The translations under genes and the position numbers were made by a program. Of a DNA stretch of 64,000 nucleotides, positions 1 to 8,516 are shown one piece after another. The stretch is from contig WIAF01000015.1 in NCBI GenBank assembly GCA_014055465.1, forward strand, positions 1-64,000, written 5' to 3'. Numbering within the stretch: position 1 is the first letter of the stretch; the number at the start of each line of letters is the position of its first letter. The notes under the pieces were generated by a model. That model worked only from the letters and a program-made list of their open reading frames with translations. It was not told where the DNA came from and did not search any database. Source of the DNA: Nitrospira sp. CR1.1. GTDB lineage: Bacteria; Nitrospirota; Nitrospiria; Nitrospirales; Nitrospiraceae.

Positions 1-346
1 CGCGCGACCAGGCCACGAACCAGGTGCTCGAAAGCCGGCTGCTCTTTCCCGCCCGTGCCACGTTTGCCTCGACGACGCCCCTGGGGACACCGCTCGTGGT
101 GGCCTCGGCGACGGTGCCCACGACCACACCGGTGGCGGATGGCACGCTGTACTATCACCAGGACGGCCTCGGTACGGTGACAGAACTCACCGATATCAAC
201 GGCAGCGTCGCCAAAGCATATGCGTATGATGCGTACGGGAATATTCTGGAGTCACCGGGTACGGTGGAGCAGCCCTATACGTATACGGGCAGGGAGTTCG
301 ATCAGGAAACGGGTCTCTACTACTACCGGGCTAGATATTATGATGC
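1..346 (+). repeat. Rhs core duplication, copy 1
   Basis: This segment aligns without gaps to 2335-2680 at a constant offset of 2334 bases, with only scattered substitutions. Similarity ends just after the RYYDA motif, exactly where Rhs tips become polymorphic. Such duplicated core ends allow tip exchange by homologous recombination. Confidence 0.9.
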
Positions 347-881
347 GGCGACGGGGCGTTTCCTGCAGAACGATCCGATAGGTTTCAGAGGAGGGGATGT
401 TAACCTTTACCGGTATGTTTCGAACAACCCTATCTATTTCAGCGATCCAGTAGGTTTGCAAAATACAGCTGTGTTCCCTGGGACTGCAGCTGGTTCAGCG
501 GCTCAGGGGACAAGCGCTGGTGTGAAAGGAGCTTTACAAGGCATCGGGCTAGGTCTTGGAACTGTAGCTGGTGCAATAACTGGAGTAACTATATTTCCCG
601 ACTCCGCTGGCGAGGGATCCGACATAATTCCTCTTCCTGATACCTATCCCGATACTCTGCTTCCTGAAGACGATACTGTACCAGATATTCTTCTACCCCC
701 TTATATAGACATCGATACGGAGATTGCATGCCCAGTTGACCCACTTCAGTACAGTCCGCATAAAAAGAAGAGGCCATCGACTTACGATAAGCATACTAAA
801 CCTCGACCTGGACGACCGACAGAGAAGAAGAAGCAACAACCAGGTTGGAAGCCATTCAACGACAATAAGCGGAGACCATAA
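1..881 (+). CDS. Rhs-family protein, C-terminal part with variable tip (5' end outside window)
   Basis: The frame is open from the first bases, so the gene starts upstream of the window. Residues up to about 145 are the Rhs/YD-repeat core end, with the hallmark RYYDAATGRF, NDPIGF and NLYRYVSNNP segments. The tip after SDPVGL is unique: an Ala/Gly-rich hydrophobic stretch, an acidic Pro-rich stretch, then a strongly basic tail (HTKPRPGRPTEKKKQQPGWK). In Rhs proteins this tip is normally a toxin. The basic tail would suit a nucleic-acid-directed toxin, but I do not recognise the domain. The first 346 bases are almost identical to 2335-2680, so this is one of two tips on a duplicated core. Confidence 0.85.
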   Translation, partial: RDQATNQVLESRLLFPARATFASTTPLGTPLVVASATVPTTTPVADGTLYYHQDGLGTVTELTDINGSVAKAYAYDAYGNILESPGTVEQPYTYTGREFDQETGLYYYRARYYDAATGRFLQNDPIGFRGGDVNLYRYVSNNPIYFSDPVGLQNTAVFPGTAAGSAAQGTSAGVKGALQGIGLGLGTVAGAITGVTIFPDSAGEGSDIIPLPDTYPDTLLPEDDTVPDILLPPYIDIDTEIACPVDPLQYSPHKKKRPSTYDKHTKPRPGRPTEKKKQQPGWKPFNDNKRRP

Positions 882-924
882 TCGTGCAACGATTGCTGGC
901 AATTACTAAGGGAGCTGAACTTCA

Positions 925-1614
925 ATGCTAGCGGGAATAACCCTTCTCTTTAAGTGTAGATCGAGGAGTGCGCTTTTAGGGATGTTGAATGATTATGTTG
1001 TTTCAGCGAGGTCCCTTAGGGACCTCAAGAAGCGCGCAGTAAATCTAGGCAAAAGAGAGTCCCATCGCATTGCTGTTGATACGAAAATGAGCTGCGAATA
1101 TTTGGGGCTTTACGATACATATTATGTCTGTGGACCATTAAAGTCAGGAGCCCTACTTGGATATACGAGCACATGGGGAATCAAACAAAAGACACTTCTT
1201 CCGATGATGAACGAAATTCGAATCAGGAAGGCACTCTCGGGAAGCTCTAAGGGTGCTTACGTTATTGATGCCGTGTATGTTATCGGCTCTCAAAAGCCTC
1301 CAATCTTCAAGCGAAGAATAATTGAAGCAGCTCTGCTCGTTGAGCATGACGGCAAAAAAGATATTCTTGAAGTCGCAGGTCGACTAGCTAACTCCCCACA
1401 TGTAAAGCGCAAGATAACGAGAGACTTGAGACGCCAGGTTTTACCTGAAGAGTTAGAGATCGCTGGTTTTTCGAGCATTCGCAGATGGGCGAGCCCTTCT
1501 GTAGGTTTAGGGAGGTGCTTTAAGTGTAATGTGAAACGCTATGCGAAAGAATTTATGATCAGCAGGCTTCTTCACGAGGAAAAGAAGCTGGTTTTCCCGA
1601 AACCCTTGAGGTAA
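925..1614 (+). CDS. unrecognised protein next to an Rhs tip; candidate immunity gene
   Basis: This 229-residue protein is preceded by a plausible ribosome-binding site (GGGAG about 9 nt upstream of ATG). It is basic, has no signal peptide or membrane segment that I can see, and ends in a Cys pair (CFKCNVKRY). I do not recognise a family. Its place directly downstream of a polymorphic Rhs tip, and a lower GC content than the tra genes, match the usual position of an immunity gene. That function is inferred from position only. It could equally be an unrelated cargo gene. Confidence 0.5.
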   Translation: MLAGITLLFKCRSRSALLGMLNDYVVSARSLRDLKKRAVNLGKRESHRIAVDTKMSCEYLGLYDTYYVCGPLKSGALLGYTSTWGIKQKTLLPMMNEIRIRKALSGSSKGAYVIDAVYVIGSQKPPIFKRRIIEAALLVEHDGKKDILEVAGRLANSPHVKRKITRDLRRQVLPEELEIAGFSSIRRWASPSVGLGRCFKCNVKRYAKEFMISRLLHEEKKLVFPKPLR

Positions 1615-1639
1615 CCATGTGCGTTCTCCGTCTGATAGT

Positions 1640-1994
1640 GAATTGGGCTCCTCCTACGATCCCGCCAATCGGGAGACCGCAATTAGCCATTAGCTCACGA
1701 CCACCAGCAGCCAGATCAACAGGGCCGACTATGTCTATAATCCCGTCGGCAATCGGACCAGTCTGACGGATCGACGGGGCGCGCAGACGTTTGGCTATGA
1801 CCGGTTGGACCGACTCACCTCAGCCAGCTACCCCTTGCTACTCGATTCGCAAGCGTTTGCCTATGACGCGGTGGGGAATCGCACCACCGGTGGTGTTGTC
1901 GTGAACCCAGGGAATCAACTCACGGCGGATACTAACCATAGCTACCGATGGCGAAGACATTCTGCTGGAATATAATGGCAGCAACGTGCTGTAA
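1640..1994 (+). pseudogene. Rhs YD-repeat relic
   Basis: Translated fragments read as YD repeats (ADYVYNPVGNRTSLTDRRG, then FAYDAVGNRTT), but a frame change lies near 1940 and an in-frame TAA sits at 1992-1994. The TAA falls where the sequence would otherwise continue into the core of the next Rhs copy. The part around 1698-1845 is repeated at 3648-3795. This is a decayed stretch of Rhs core left between two tip cassettes. Confidence 0.8.
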
Positions 1995-2030
1995 GCACGC
2001 TATACCCACGGCCCTGGCATCGACGAGCCC

Positions 2031-3203
2031 TTGAGCCGGACGCCGATGGTGCCGGGCCTCGGCAGCGGGCAGACGGCTGTGCTGGCTTCCACCCCGGATG
2101 GCCTGCGGGGGCCGGTGGTGGATGATGGGATCAAGGTGAACGGCCAGGTGTCGGTGGGCTTTGTGTTCGTCTCGGGGATGCCGGCGCCGGCGATCGGGCA
2201 GCCGATTGATTCAACCGGCCTCGAACAGCCGATCGCGCCGATCGATGTCACGGCCGCCGCGGCCACTGGCACCCTCGCCGTGGACCTGATCGATACGGGG
2301 GGCATCGGGGGCAATGCCCCACTCTATCTGGTGACGCGCGACCAGGCCACGAACCAGGTGCTCGAAAGCCGCCTGCTGTTCCCCGCCCGTGCAACCTTTG
2401 CCTCGACGACGCCCCTGGGGACGCCGCTCGTGGTGGCCTCGGCGACGGTGCCCACGACCACGCCGGTAGCGGACGGCACGCTGTACTATCATCAGGATGG
2501 CCTCGGCACGGTGACGGAGCTGACCGATAGCAATGGCGCGGTGGCCAAGGCCTATGCGTACGATGCGTACGGGAATATCCTGGAATCACCGGGCACGGTG
2601 GATCAGCCGTATACGTATACGGGGAGGGAATACGATTCAGAAAGCGGATTCTATTACTACCGGGCTAGATATTACGATGCACAGATTGGGAAATTCACTC
2701 AACGTGATCCTATTGGTCGTGTCGGAGGTAACAACTACTATGAGTATGCCCTTGGAAATCCGACATTGCACTTTGATCCATTTGGGTTAAAGGCACAGAT
2801 TGTGATTTGGGCCCCGGTTGGAATTGGCACATCATCGTTTGGCCATGTGTCCACCAACATCAATGGCACAACCTATTCATTCGGGCCAAATGGGATGACG
2901 AACGAGCCCACTTCCGTATTTAATCAAAGGAACTCGTTCCGGAGTTCGCTGGGGTTGGATTTGACCCTCACAGCCGAACAGGAAAAAGCACTGGAAGAAT
3001 GTCTCAAACGGGACCAACCCGACTATAACTTTCTGACGAACAACTGCGGTGCGCCAGTTCAGAGATGCCTGAATTGGATGGGTTACGACATTGGTAAAGT
3101 ATTAACACCATCACAGCTTTACGAAAGTATGACTGGAGTTGGCCTCGTAGGCGGTACGATCTTTTATCCCGGAGCGGCTGCCAAGCCTGCTCAAGCTAAA
3201 TAG
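2031..3203 (+). CDS. Rhs C-terminal cassette with permuted papain-like (NlpC/P60-type) tip
   Basis: The frame opens right after the TAA at 1992 and the first usable start is TTG at 2031, so this is a core remnant plus tip, not a full Rhs protein. The core ends at NPTLHFDPFGL. The tip of about 140 residues has FGHVSTNINGTTYSFG and later YNFLTNNCGAPVQRCL. A conserved His followed by a Cys in this order is what circularly permuted papain-like hydrolases show (LRAT/YiiX type), with H and C the probable catalytic pair. Such tips can act as peptidoglycan amidases, proteases or acyltransferases. The exact activity is inferred. A lipoprotein gene follows 11 bp downstream. Confidence 0.75.
   Translation: MSRTPMVPGLGSGQTAVLASTPDGLRGPVVDDGIKVNGQVSVGFVFVSGMPAPAIGQPIDSTGLEQPIAPIDVTAAAATGTLAVDLIDTGGIGGNAPLYLVTRDQATNQVLESRLLFPARATFASTTPLGTPLVVASATVPTTTPVADGTLYYHQDGLGTVTELTDSNGAVAKAYAYDAYGNILESPGTVDQPYTYTGREYDSESGFYYYRARYYDAQIGKFTQRDPIGRVGGNNYYEYALGNPTLHFDPFGLKAQIVIWAPVGIGTSSFGHVSTNINGTTYSFGPNGMTNEPTSVFNQRNSFRSSLGLDLTLTAEQEKALEECLKRDQPDYNFLTNNCGAPVQRCLNWMGYDIGKVLTPSQLYESMTGVGLVGGTIFYPGAAAKPAQAK
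2335..2680 (+). repeat. Rhs core duplication, copy 2
   Basis: This is the second copy of the segment at 1-346, in the same orientation and gap-free. The tips that follow the two copies are unrelated, which shows tip replacement downstream of a conserved core end. Confidence 0.9.
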
Positions 3204-3214
3204 AGGTTTATTCT

Positions 3215-3571
3215 ATGGCGATAAAAAGGGTGATCGGTCGAGGCATTTCGGTTGTTCTCTGGCTGATGATTCTCCATGTCTTCATGGGGTGCCAAGGTGA
3301 GGAGCTGGCCGAAATCGATGGTGATGTCAATGTGCTAGAGCATCCGTTGCCTCTCAGGTTTTCTGATCCCAAGACATATACTCATCCGCCAGATTCACTT
3401 CCCATCAATAAAGTGCTAGTTGTGCTCACGAAAGGGCAGATGGTTCCAGTCATGCGACGTATCTATGGGAAAGAGTTTCTGGCATATGAGATCCAATTGC
3501 CTGACAGTAGTAAAGGATATCTGTTCCATGGTGATGCCTTTCATCTTGTTGATTCGAGACGCGCTCCATAA
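3215..3571 (+). CDS. small lipoprotein, candidate immunity protein for the adjacent Rhs tip
   Basis: This 118-residue protein starts with a positively charged N-region and a hydrophobic segment ending in the lipobox FMGC, so it should be exported and lipidated. The mature part is short and has no domain I recognise; it contains a VLVVLTKGQMVPV segment and an SSKGYLFHGDAF segment. It begins 11 bp after the papain-like Rhs tip. A lipidated periplasmic protein paired with a tip that may act on the cell wall is consistent with immunity. That role is inferred from position and localisation. Confidence 0.6.
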   Translation: MAIKRVIGRGISVVLWLMILHVFMGCQGEELAEIDGDVNVLEHPLPLRFSDPKTYTHPPDSLPINKVLVVLTKGQMVPVMRRIYGKEFLAYEIQLPDSSKGYLFHGDAFHLVDSRRAP

Positions 3572-3599
3572 CTGCAACTGTTCGAGCCTGATATGGGCT

Positions 3600-3800
3600 A
3601 CACCTATTATCCCGCCTCACAGGTCACCAGCATCCTGCTCAACTCACCGCGACCAGCAGCCAGATCAACAAGGCGGACTATGTCTACAACCCAGTCGGCA
3701 ATCGAACGAGTCTGACGGATCGCCGAGGGTCGCAGACGTTTGGCTATGATCAATTGGATCGGCTGATCATTGCGAGCCATACGTGGCTGCCCGACGCTCA
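3600..3800 (+). pseudogene. second Rhs YD-repeat relic
   Basis: One frame reads SSQINKADYVYNPVGNRTSL, followed by a YDQLDRL segment and ASHTWLPDAQAL, clearly homologous to the relic at 1698-1870 but with different substitutions. It then runs out in non-coding sequence. The remaining bases to 3939 hold nothing I can identify. The relic marks the right edge of the Rhs tip array. Confidence 0.75.
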
Positions 3801-3939
3801 GGCACTTGTCTCTTAGGCAATCTCAGCTAGTGATGATGGCCTTCATCCACATGCTCACCATTTTAATCGTGCCCGATGGTCACCCTGTTCGTGACTCTTG
3901 ATTCCACGACGTACGCGCCCTATCAGGGTCAGTCATTCT

Positions 3940-4755
3940 TTAGAAAAGTCCAGCTAAGGAATCCTCAAGTTTGTCACTGAGTACCTTGCTGGCTTCCGGA
4001 ACGGACAGCCACATCTTTTGGTCAGACGCCACGATTCTCGCTTGGTGGAAGCGGCGAGTGCCTTTTCGGATTTCGCTGATCTGTTGGGTGACCTGTCCAG
4101 CTTGAGGCGGGGAGACACTTTGTTGATTCAGAAAGCCAAAAGCTCCAGGTTGTGACTGTGGTGTGCCTGGCCCTGGCATACTATTGGTCGTGACAGATTG
4201 TTGAATTTCTTCCTTGGTGCGCTCCTGTACCATCGCGTCGACCACGCAGGCGACGATAGAGTCCTCTGAGAATTTGCTCGCGGCAAATCCCCCAACCGCT
4301 CCTACCGCTCCGAGAATTGGAATCTGGCTAAGCGACGCCCCGCTGAGTGCTGCGGCCGAGCCAGCTGCGACTCCGATGGCCCCACCGAACCCGCCGGCGA
4401 TCAAGGCATCGACGGTTTGCCCGGGCTTTAATTTATTGCAGAGTACTACCTGGCTCTGGAGGATGTACTGAGCTTTGTCGGGATTATCAACGATTGCATA
4501 TCCCTTTGCTCTGATCTTGTTCGGGAGTTCAGCAAAGTTGATATTGGGGTTGTCGCTGGTGTTGCGATTTTGGAGATAGATTGTCTTCTCTTCCGACGGG
4601 GTGAGAAAGATGGCGTTACTGCTTGTGAGATTCACCTCATGACTTAGCGTCATGTGGCCAGCACACCCAACGATCGATCCTGTGGCGATAACGACACTAA
4701 GGCTGGCGAGAATTCTGCCGACTGAACAGTGGGTGCGACGGTTAATACGTGACAT
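3940..4755 (-). CDS. traT: TraT-like surface exclusion / complement resistance lipoprotein
   Basis: This 271-residue protein has a signal peptide ending in lipobox IVGC. It shows the TraT pattern: IFLTPSEEKTIYLQNRNTSDN near the start, IRAKGYAIVDNPDKAQYILQSQV, a Gly/Ala-rich hydrophobic pair of segments around residues 120-165, DAMVQERT, and a C-terminal ARIVASDQKMWLSVPEA region. TraT is an outer-membrane lipoprotein that reduces mating between like donors. It is longer than F TraT (about 243 residues) because of a Gln/Pro-rich insert near residues 190-225. The ribosome-binding site AGGAGG is 5 nt before ATG. The gene sits far from the tra operons but has its own GTAATAC motif upstream. Confidence 0.88.
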   Translation of the reverse strand: MSRINRRTHCSVGRILASLSVVIATGSIVGCAGHMTLSHEVNLTSSNAIFLTPSEEKTIYLQNRNTSDNPNINFAELPNKIRAKGYAIVDNPDKAQYILQSQVVLCNKLKPGQTVDALIAGGFGGAIGVAAGSAAALSGASLSQIPILGAVGAVGGFAASKFSEDSIVACVVDAMVQERTKEEIQQSVTTNSMPGPGTPQSQPGAFGFLNQQSVSPPQAGQVTQQISEIRKGTRRFHQARIVASDQKMWLSVPEASKVLSDKLEDSLAGLF

Positions 4756-5131
4756 GCCTTCCTCCTGGGTATGTGAACGAGTGTGAACCGCTTCTGCTAT
4801 GTATTACTGGATGGCAGTGGATGGTCCTTGGCGATACCCGTTTGCGTCGTCGTCACAGAGTGGATGAGACCGAACTAGTTGCCATGTGCCAATTTGAAAC
4901 AATCAGACCGAAAGGAGTGTGTGTATGGAAAAAACCATGCGCAGGAAAGCTGGGTATTGAGTCACAGAACGTGTTTTTGTCATACTGCCGCCTGTGCTTG
5001 GGACGAGTAGTCGTAATACGTGTAATGTGCATAGAGTTGGCGTGACGTCCACGAGCGATTCTCTGACGGCAGAGTGAATCGGAGAGCGGCCTACTGAGTT
5101 GTGAGTTGGTGAGAGGGAGTTGGAGGGTAGT
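4756..5131. other. divergent intergenic region between traT and the sensor kinase
   Basis: These 376 bases separate divergently transcribed genes and hold no convincing gene. On the minus strand a CCAGTAATAC motif (4801-4810) precedes traT. On the plus strand TCGTAATAC at 5011-5019 precedes the kinase but lacks one G of the shared motif. Promoters for both genes must lie here. Confidence 0.5.
4801..4810 (-). promoter_or_regulatory. GTAATAC motif upstream of traT (variant)
   Basis: The minus strand reads CCAGTAATAC, one base away from the core GGTAATAC found before several transfer genes. It ends 45 nt before the traT start codon. I read it as a possible -10 element of the shared transfer promoter class. 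Confidence 0.45.
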
Positions 5132-7477
5132 ATGTCGTTGAGCGTCAAAGGCCAAGAATCGACGTTTGATCTCCGAGAGCTCTCCCTCGGTGATGCGTGT
5201 CGTTTAGGCTCGTGGGTACGAGATTTAGAGACAGTTGGAAAATCTTCCGAGGAGGTCTGTCAACTCATTGCGATGTCTCTGGCCCGGTCTTTCTGTTCCC
5301 AGGAGAGTCGTCAGTCTCAATTGTCTCTCGTCGAGGTCTTTCACACTCGTAATCTTGGTGATCTCCCAGCGCGCTACCAAGACCGATGGGTGTCTTCGGT
5401 TGATGGGGACCACGCCCCCGCTCAAACGCGAGTCCTTGCATTGATGGGCGTGGCCGGAGATTCTGCGGAGTGGACGATCGACAGACCTCCGTTCGGACTA
5501 CATTGTGTCCCCATTCAAACGAAGTTCAGTTCCCAGGAAACTGCGTGGTACACGCAATCGTGGGAGGATTTGGGGCTGAGCAGTCCGGTGAATAATTTTG
5601 AGAAGAGTCTTACTGTCGCTAATTCACACAATCAATTGTTTGGAATCCTGGTGCATGAGATCCCACGCTCTTATAACCTCGCCGAAAGCAGAGCAGACTT
5701 TCTGCGGAGGCACGGAGTGAAACAGGTTATTTGCCTGGGTGGGCTGCTGCCTTCTGGAGGGAGCTACTGTGTCTTCCTCTACTCGAGGGTGACAGTCGAT
5801 TCTAGGATCAGATCGTTGTTGCAAGTGTTATCAGGCAATATTTGTCTGGCGTGTTCTACTGGGGACGAGCAGTATTGGAGTGCTAAGGCTAAGAGTGGTG
5901 AAGGGAAGCCGTACTCCAGAGAGGTTGGATTCGCATTTGCTGAAGAGACTTATCGCCGGCTCTTGAAGCTGAATGAGTCGCTCGTGGTCGATCAGGAGAA
6001 GAAGTATTTCGAGGATGTCCAAGAGTTACACCAGACTGACCTCAAGATGCGACGGATTGCGGATGCTGTGCCCGGTGCGGTGTATCAATATGTTATTACG
6101 CGGGATGGATGTCAGCGGTTTAGCTATATCAGTCGTGGAGCCATGGATATGGTGGGGTATCCATCAGACGTCATTGTGTCAGATTATAGTGCGGTCTGGA
6201 AATTGGTCCTACCAGAAGATATGCCGGGGATCATGGCATCCATTGAAAACGCAATCCGCAGTGGATCGCGGTGGGCGCATGAGTTTAGGTTACGACTCCC
6301 CGATGGTCGCGTGAAATGGTTGCGTGGGGATTCTCTGCCTGAGAGGCCTACGGTAGACGGAACAGTACTGTTTCACGGTTTGTTAACCGATGTGACTGAG
6401 CGACGGTTGGCTGAAGCCAAGCTGAGGTTTACGCAGTTTGCGACGGACCATGCGGCTGATGCCATTCTTTGGGCTGGGCCTGATCGTCGCATCATGTATG
6501 TGAATGTACGGGCAACCGAGTTGTTGGGCTATTCACGCGAAGAACTCTTGAATTTGTCGATGCCGGATATTGCTCCTTTACAGAGCCGAATCGACATTCT
6601 TAACGATCTGACGCGGCTGAAACAGGGCGAAGTAGTACAGTATGCGACTACATTCCGAAGAAAGTCTGGAACGGTCTTTCCCATCGAAGTGTCGATGCGC
6701 TACTTGGAGCATGATGGGGAAGGGTATGTGTGTGCCATCGTGCGAGACGTGTCAGAGCGAAAGCGTGCCGAAAGTGTTATTCAGGAGGGAGCTGAGGCCC
6801 TGCGTCGCAGCCAAGAAGCGTTGAGGGCCCTCCATTCACAGTTGCTGACCGCGCAAGAGGACGAACGACGCAGGGTTGCCAGGGAGTTGCATGATGATCT
6901 GGGATCACGATTGGGAAGTGTGATTTTGAGGGCCGAAGGGAAATTGGTGTTGTTGGAGAACAAGAGCCCTGAGGCGGCGGTCATCAAAAATGTCACTGAC
7001 GAGCTACGGGGAATCAGTGATCGGGTGCGAACGATTGCGCACGAGTTGCACCCATCGATCTTGGATAATCTTGGGCTCTCGGTGGCGCTCAAGAAAATGT
7101 TGAAGGAGTATGGCAGTTGGTCGGGGATGAAGATCGTCAGTAATATATCGATGGAGTTTACTGAGGCCTTGGATCGGGAGGTCGCGACCTGTCTGTATCG
7201 GATTGCTCAGGAAGCCTTGATGAACGTGAAGAAACACGCTGGTGCGCAACAGGTCATGGTATCCTTGGCTCGAGAAGAGGGTTGGGTGCAACTGAGTGTG
7301 AAAGATGATGGAATGGGGTTCAGTCCAGAGACAGAATCGCGTCGAACCAAGGGACTAGGGATTGTCGCGATGGAAGAGCGCATCCACATGGTGGCAGGGG
7401 AATTGGCGGTTCAGTCAGGGAAAGGGCGAGGAGCTGTCGTAGTGGCTCGGGCACCTTATAGGGAGCGTGAAGCATGA
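5132..7477 (+). CDS. PAS-domain sensor histidine kinase (NarL/DesK-type, HisKA_3)
   Basis: I chose ATG 5132 because GGAGGG at 5122-5127 lies just upstream. The 781-residue protein has an unassigned N-terminal third with no clear membrane segment. Two PAS domains follow (about 315-430 and 435-550; GAVYQYVITRDG, then ADAILWAGPDRRIMYVN). The dimerisation box is ERRRVARELHDDLGSRL with the phospho-accepting His. The ATPase domain shows IAQEALMNVKKHA, DDGMGF and GLGIVAMEER. It phosphorylates the response regulator whose start overlaps its stop codon. Probably cytosolic. The signal is unknown. Confidence 0.9.
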   Translation: MSLSVKGQESTFDLRELSLGDACRLGSWVRDLETVGKSSEEVCQLIAMSLARSFCSQESRQSQLSLVEVFHTRNLGDLPARYQDRWVSSVDGDHAPAQTRVLALMGVAGDSAEWTIDRPPFGLHCVPIQTKFSSQETAWYTQSWEDLGLSSPVNNFEKSLTVANSHNQLFGILVHEIPRSYNLAESRADFLRRHGVKQVICLGGLLPSGGSYCVFLYSRVTVDSRIRSLLQVLSGNICLACSTGDEQYWSAKAKSGEGKPYSREVGFAFAEETYRRLLKLNESLVVDQEKKYFEDVQELHQTDLKMRRIADAVPGAVYQYVITRDGCQRFSYISRGAMDMVGYPSDVIVSDYSAVWKLVLPEDMPGIMASIENAIRSGSRWAHEFRLRLPDGRVKWLRGDSLPERPTVDGTVLFHGLLTDVTERRLAEAKLRFTQFATDHAADAILWAGPDRRIMYVNVRATELLGYSREELLNLSMPDIAPLQSRIDILNDLTRLKQGEVVQYATTFRRKSGTVFPIEVSMRYLEHDGEGYVCAIVRDVSERKRAESVIQEGAEALRRSQEALRALHSQLLTAQEDERRRVARELHDDLGSRLGSVILRAEGKLVLLENKSPEAAVIKNVTDELRGISDRVRTIAHELHPSILDNLGLSVALKKMLKEYGSWSGMKIVSNISMEFTEALDREVATCLYRIAQEALMNVKKHAGAQQVMVSLAREEGWVQLSVKDDGMGFSPETESRRTKGLGIVAMEERIHMVAGELAVQSGKGRGAVVVARAPYREREA

Positions 7478-8193
7478 CGACCAGTGTGAATTCTCCGATC
7501 AACTCTCCGGTAAAAACGATTAGCGTGGTCTTTGCTGACGACCATGCGTTGGTCGCGGATGGGATGACTACCATTTTACATGGAGTTAACCATAAGCAGC
7601 GTGACTATGAATTCGCCGTGGTGGGCCAAGCCTCTTCAGGCCGTGGATTGCTCGAACTTGTGAAGCGGGTTCCTGCGGATTTGGCATTTGTCGATATCTC
7701 GATGCCGGATATGTCTGGCCTTGATGCAGTTCCGAAGGTTCGAGAAATCAGGCCTGACATTAAGATCATCGTCGTGACCATGCACAAAGAACCTGAATAC
7801 ATGACTCGAGCGTTATCTGTGGGGGCGAATGGGTATCTGATGAAGAGTTGCAGTGCTCAGGAGTTCTGCCATGCGATCGATGAAGTGATGAGAGGCAACG
7901 CGTATGTGACGAGCCTGCTTGGTAGTCGTCCGACAGGGGCTCTGCCTGGTTCTGATGACGAAGAGGATCAACTCGCCTCCTTGGGGATGTCGCAGCGGCA
8001 GCGTGAAGTCGTGACGTTGCTGGCGTCAGGCAAGACGATCAAAGAGACTGCGTTTCAATTGGGTCTGAGTCGAAAGACCGTTGAACACCACAAGGCAATG
8101 TTCAGGGAGAAATTTGGCATTGAGACAGATGCCGACCTAACCAAGTTCGCGATCAAGCATGGTCTGACCGGGACCGATTGGATTCAGAAGTAA
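7474..8193 (+). CDS. LuxR/NarL-family response regulator
   Basis: The start codon overlaps the kinase stop by 4 bases (ATGA), so the two are translationally coupled partners. The receiver domain has the acidic pair FADDH, the phospho-acceptor Asp in LAFVDISMPDMSG and the conserved Lys in YLMKSC. A LuxR-type helix-turn-helix follows (MSQRQREVVTLLASGKTIKETAFQLGLS, then KTVEHHKAM). It should bind DNA when phosphorylated. The targets are not visible here. Whether this pair belongs to the element or to flanking DNA is unclear. Confidence 0.92.
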   Translation: MTTSVNSPINSPVKTISVVFADDHALVADGMTTILHGVNHKQRDYEFAVVGQASSGRGLLELVKRVPADLAFVDISMPDMSGLDAVPKVREIRPDIKIIVVTMHKEPEYMTRALSVGANGYLMKSCSAQEFCHAIDEVMRGNAYVTSLLGSRPTGALPGSDDEEDQLASLGMSQRQREVVTLLASGKTIKETAFQLGLSRKTVEHHKAMFREKFGIETDADLTKFAIKHGLTGTDWIQK

Positions 8194-8442
8194 CTACCTG
8201 GCTTTGCTTTCGGGCTTGGGTGGTGGCGCTTCGCAGTCGATGATGAGGTGCTGGCCGAAGCTCTCACCCGGGGTGAGGTCCCATCCCTGGATTACGGGTG
8301 TAAACCTCTCTATTGTCCTCTCCGTTGTTCCTTCCTCCCGTTCATTTGCTCTGTCTGTGACTTCGACGATCGGTTCGAGATCGACGCGTGTCTTTGTTGT
8401 GGTGCCCTTGATTGCCCAGCGCTTGTTGTGCTGTTCAAGCAT
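8194..8442 (-). CDS. small hypothetical protein
   Basis: This 82-residue reading frame looks protein-like (VDLEPIVEVTDRANE, GWDLTPGESFGQHLIIDCEAPPPKP) and is the last member of the leftward operon. The frame stays open and protein-like for about 17 codons upstream of this ATG, to a TAA near 8494, with no start codon and no clear ribosome-binding site. The true N-terminus may therefore have been lost, or may belong to the gene upstream through a frameshift. No family recognised. It ends exactly against the response regulator stop codon. Confidence 0.4.
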   Translation of the reverse strand: MLEQHNKRWAIKGTTTKTRVDLEPIVEVTDRANEREEGTTERTIERFTPVIQGWDLTPGESFGQHLIIDCEAPPPKPESKAR

Positions 8443-8516
8443 GGTGTTATTGACGAGACCGCTGGCAACATATCCAAGGCCGATCGGCCTTTAGGCTTGG
8501 AGTCTGGGACTACTCT

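Noticed and set aside
724-909. Short open frame inside the first Rhs tip
   Set aside because: Alternative frame of the tip, with no start signal.
4740-4749. GGTTAATACG at the start of traT as another motif copy
   Set aside because: It has an extra T, lies inside traT coding sequence and points at no gene.
4749-5045. Open frame of 98 codons between traT and the kinase
   Set aside because: Composition is not protein-like, there is no ribosome-binding site, and it overlaps the divergent promoter region and the start of traT.
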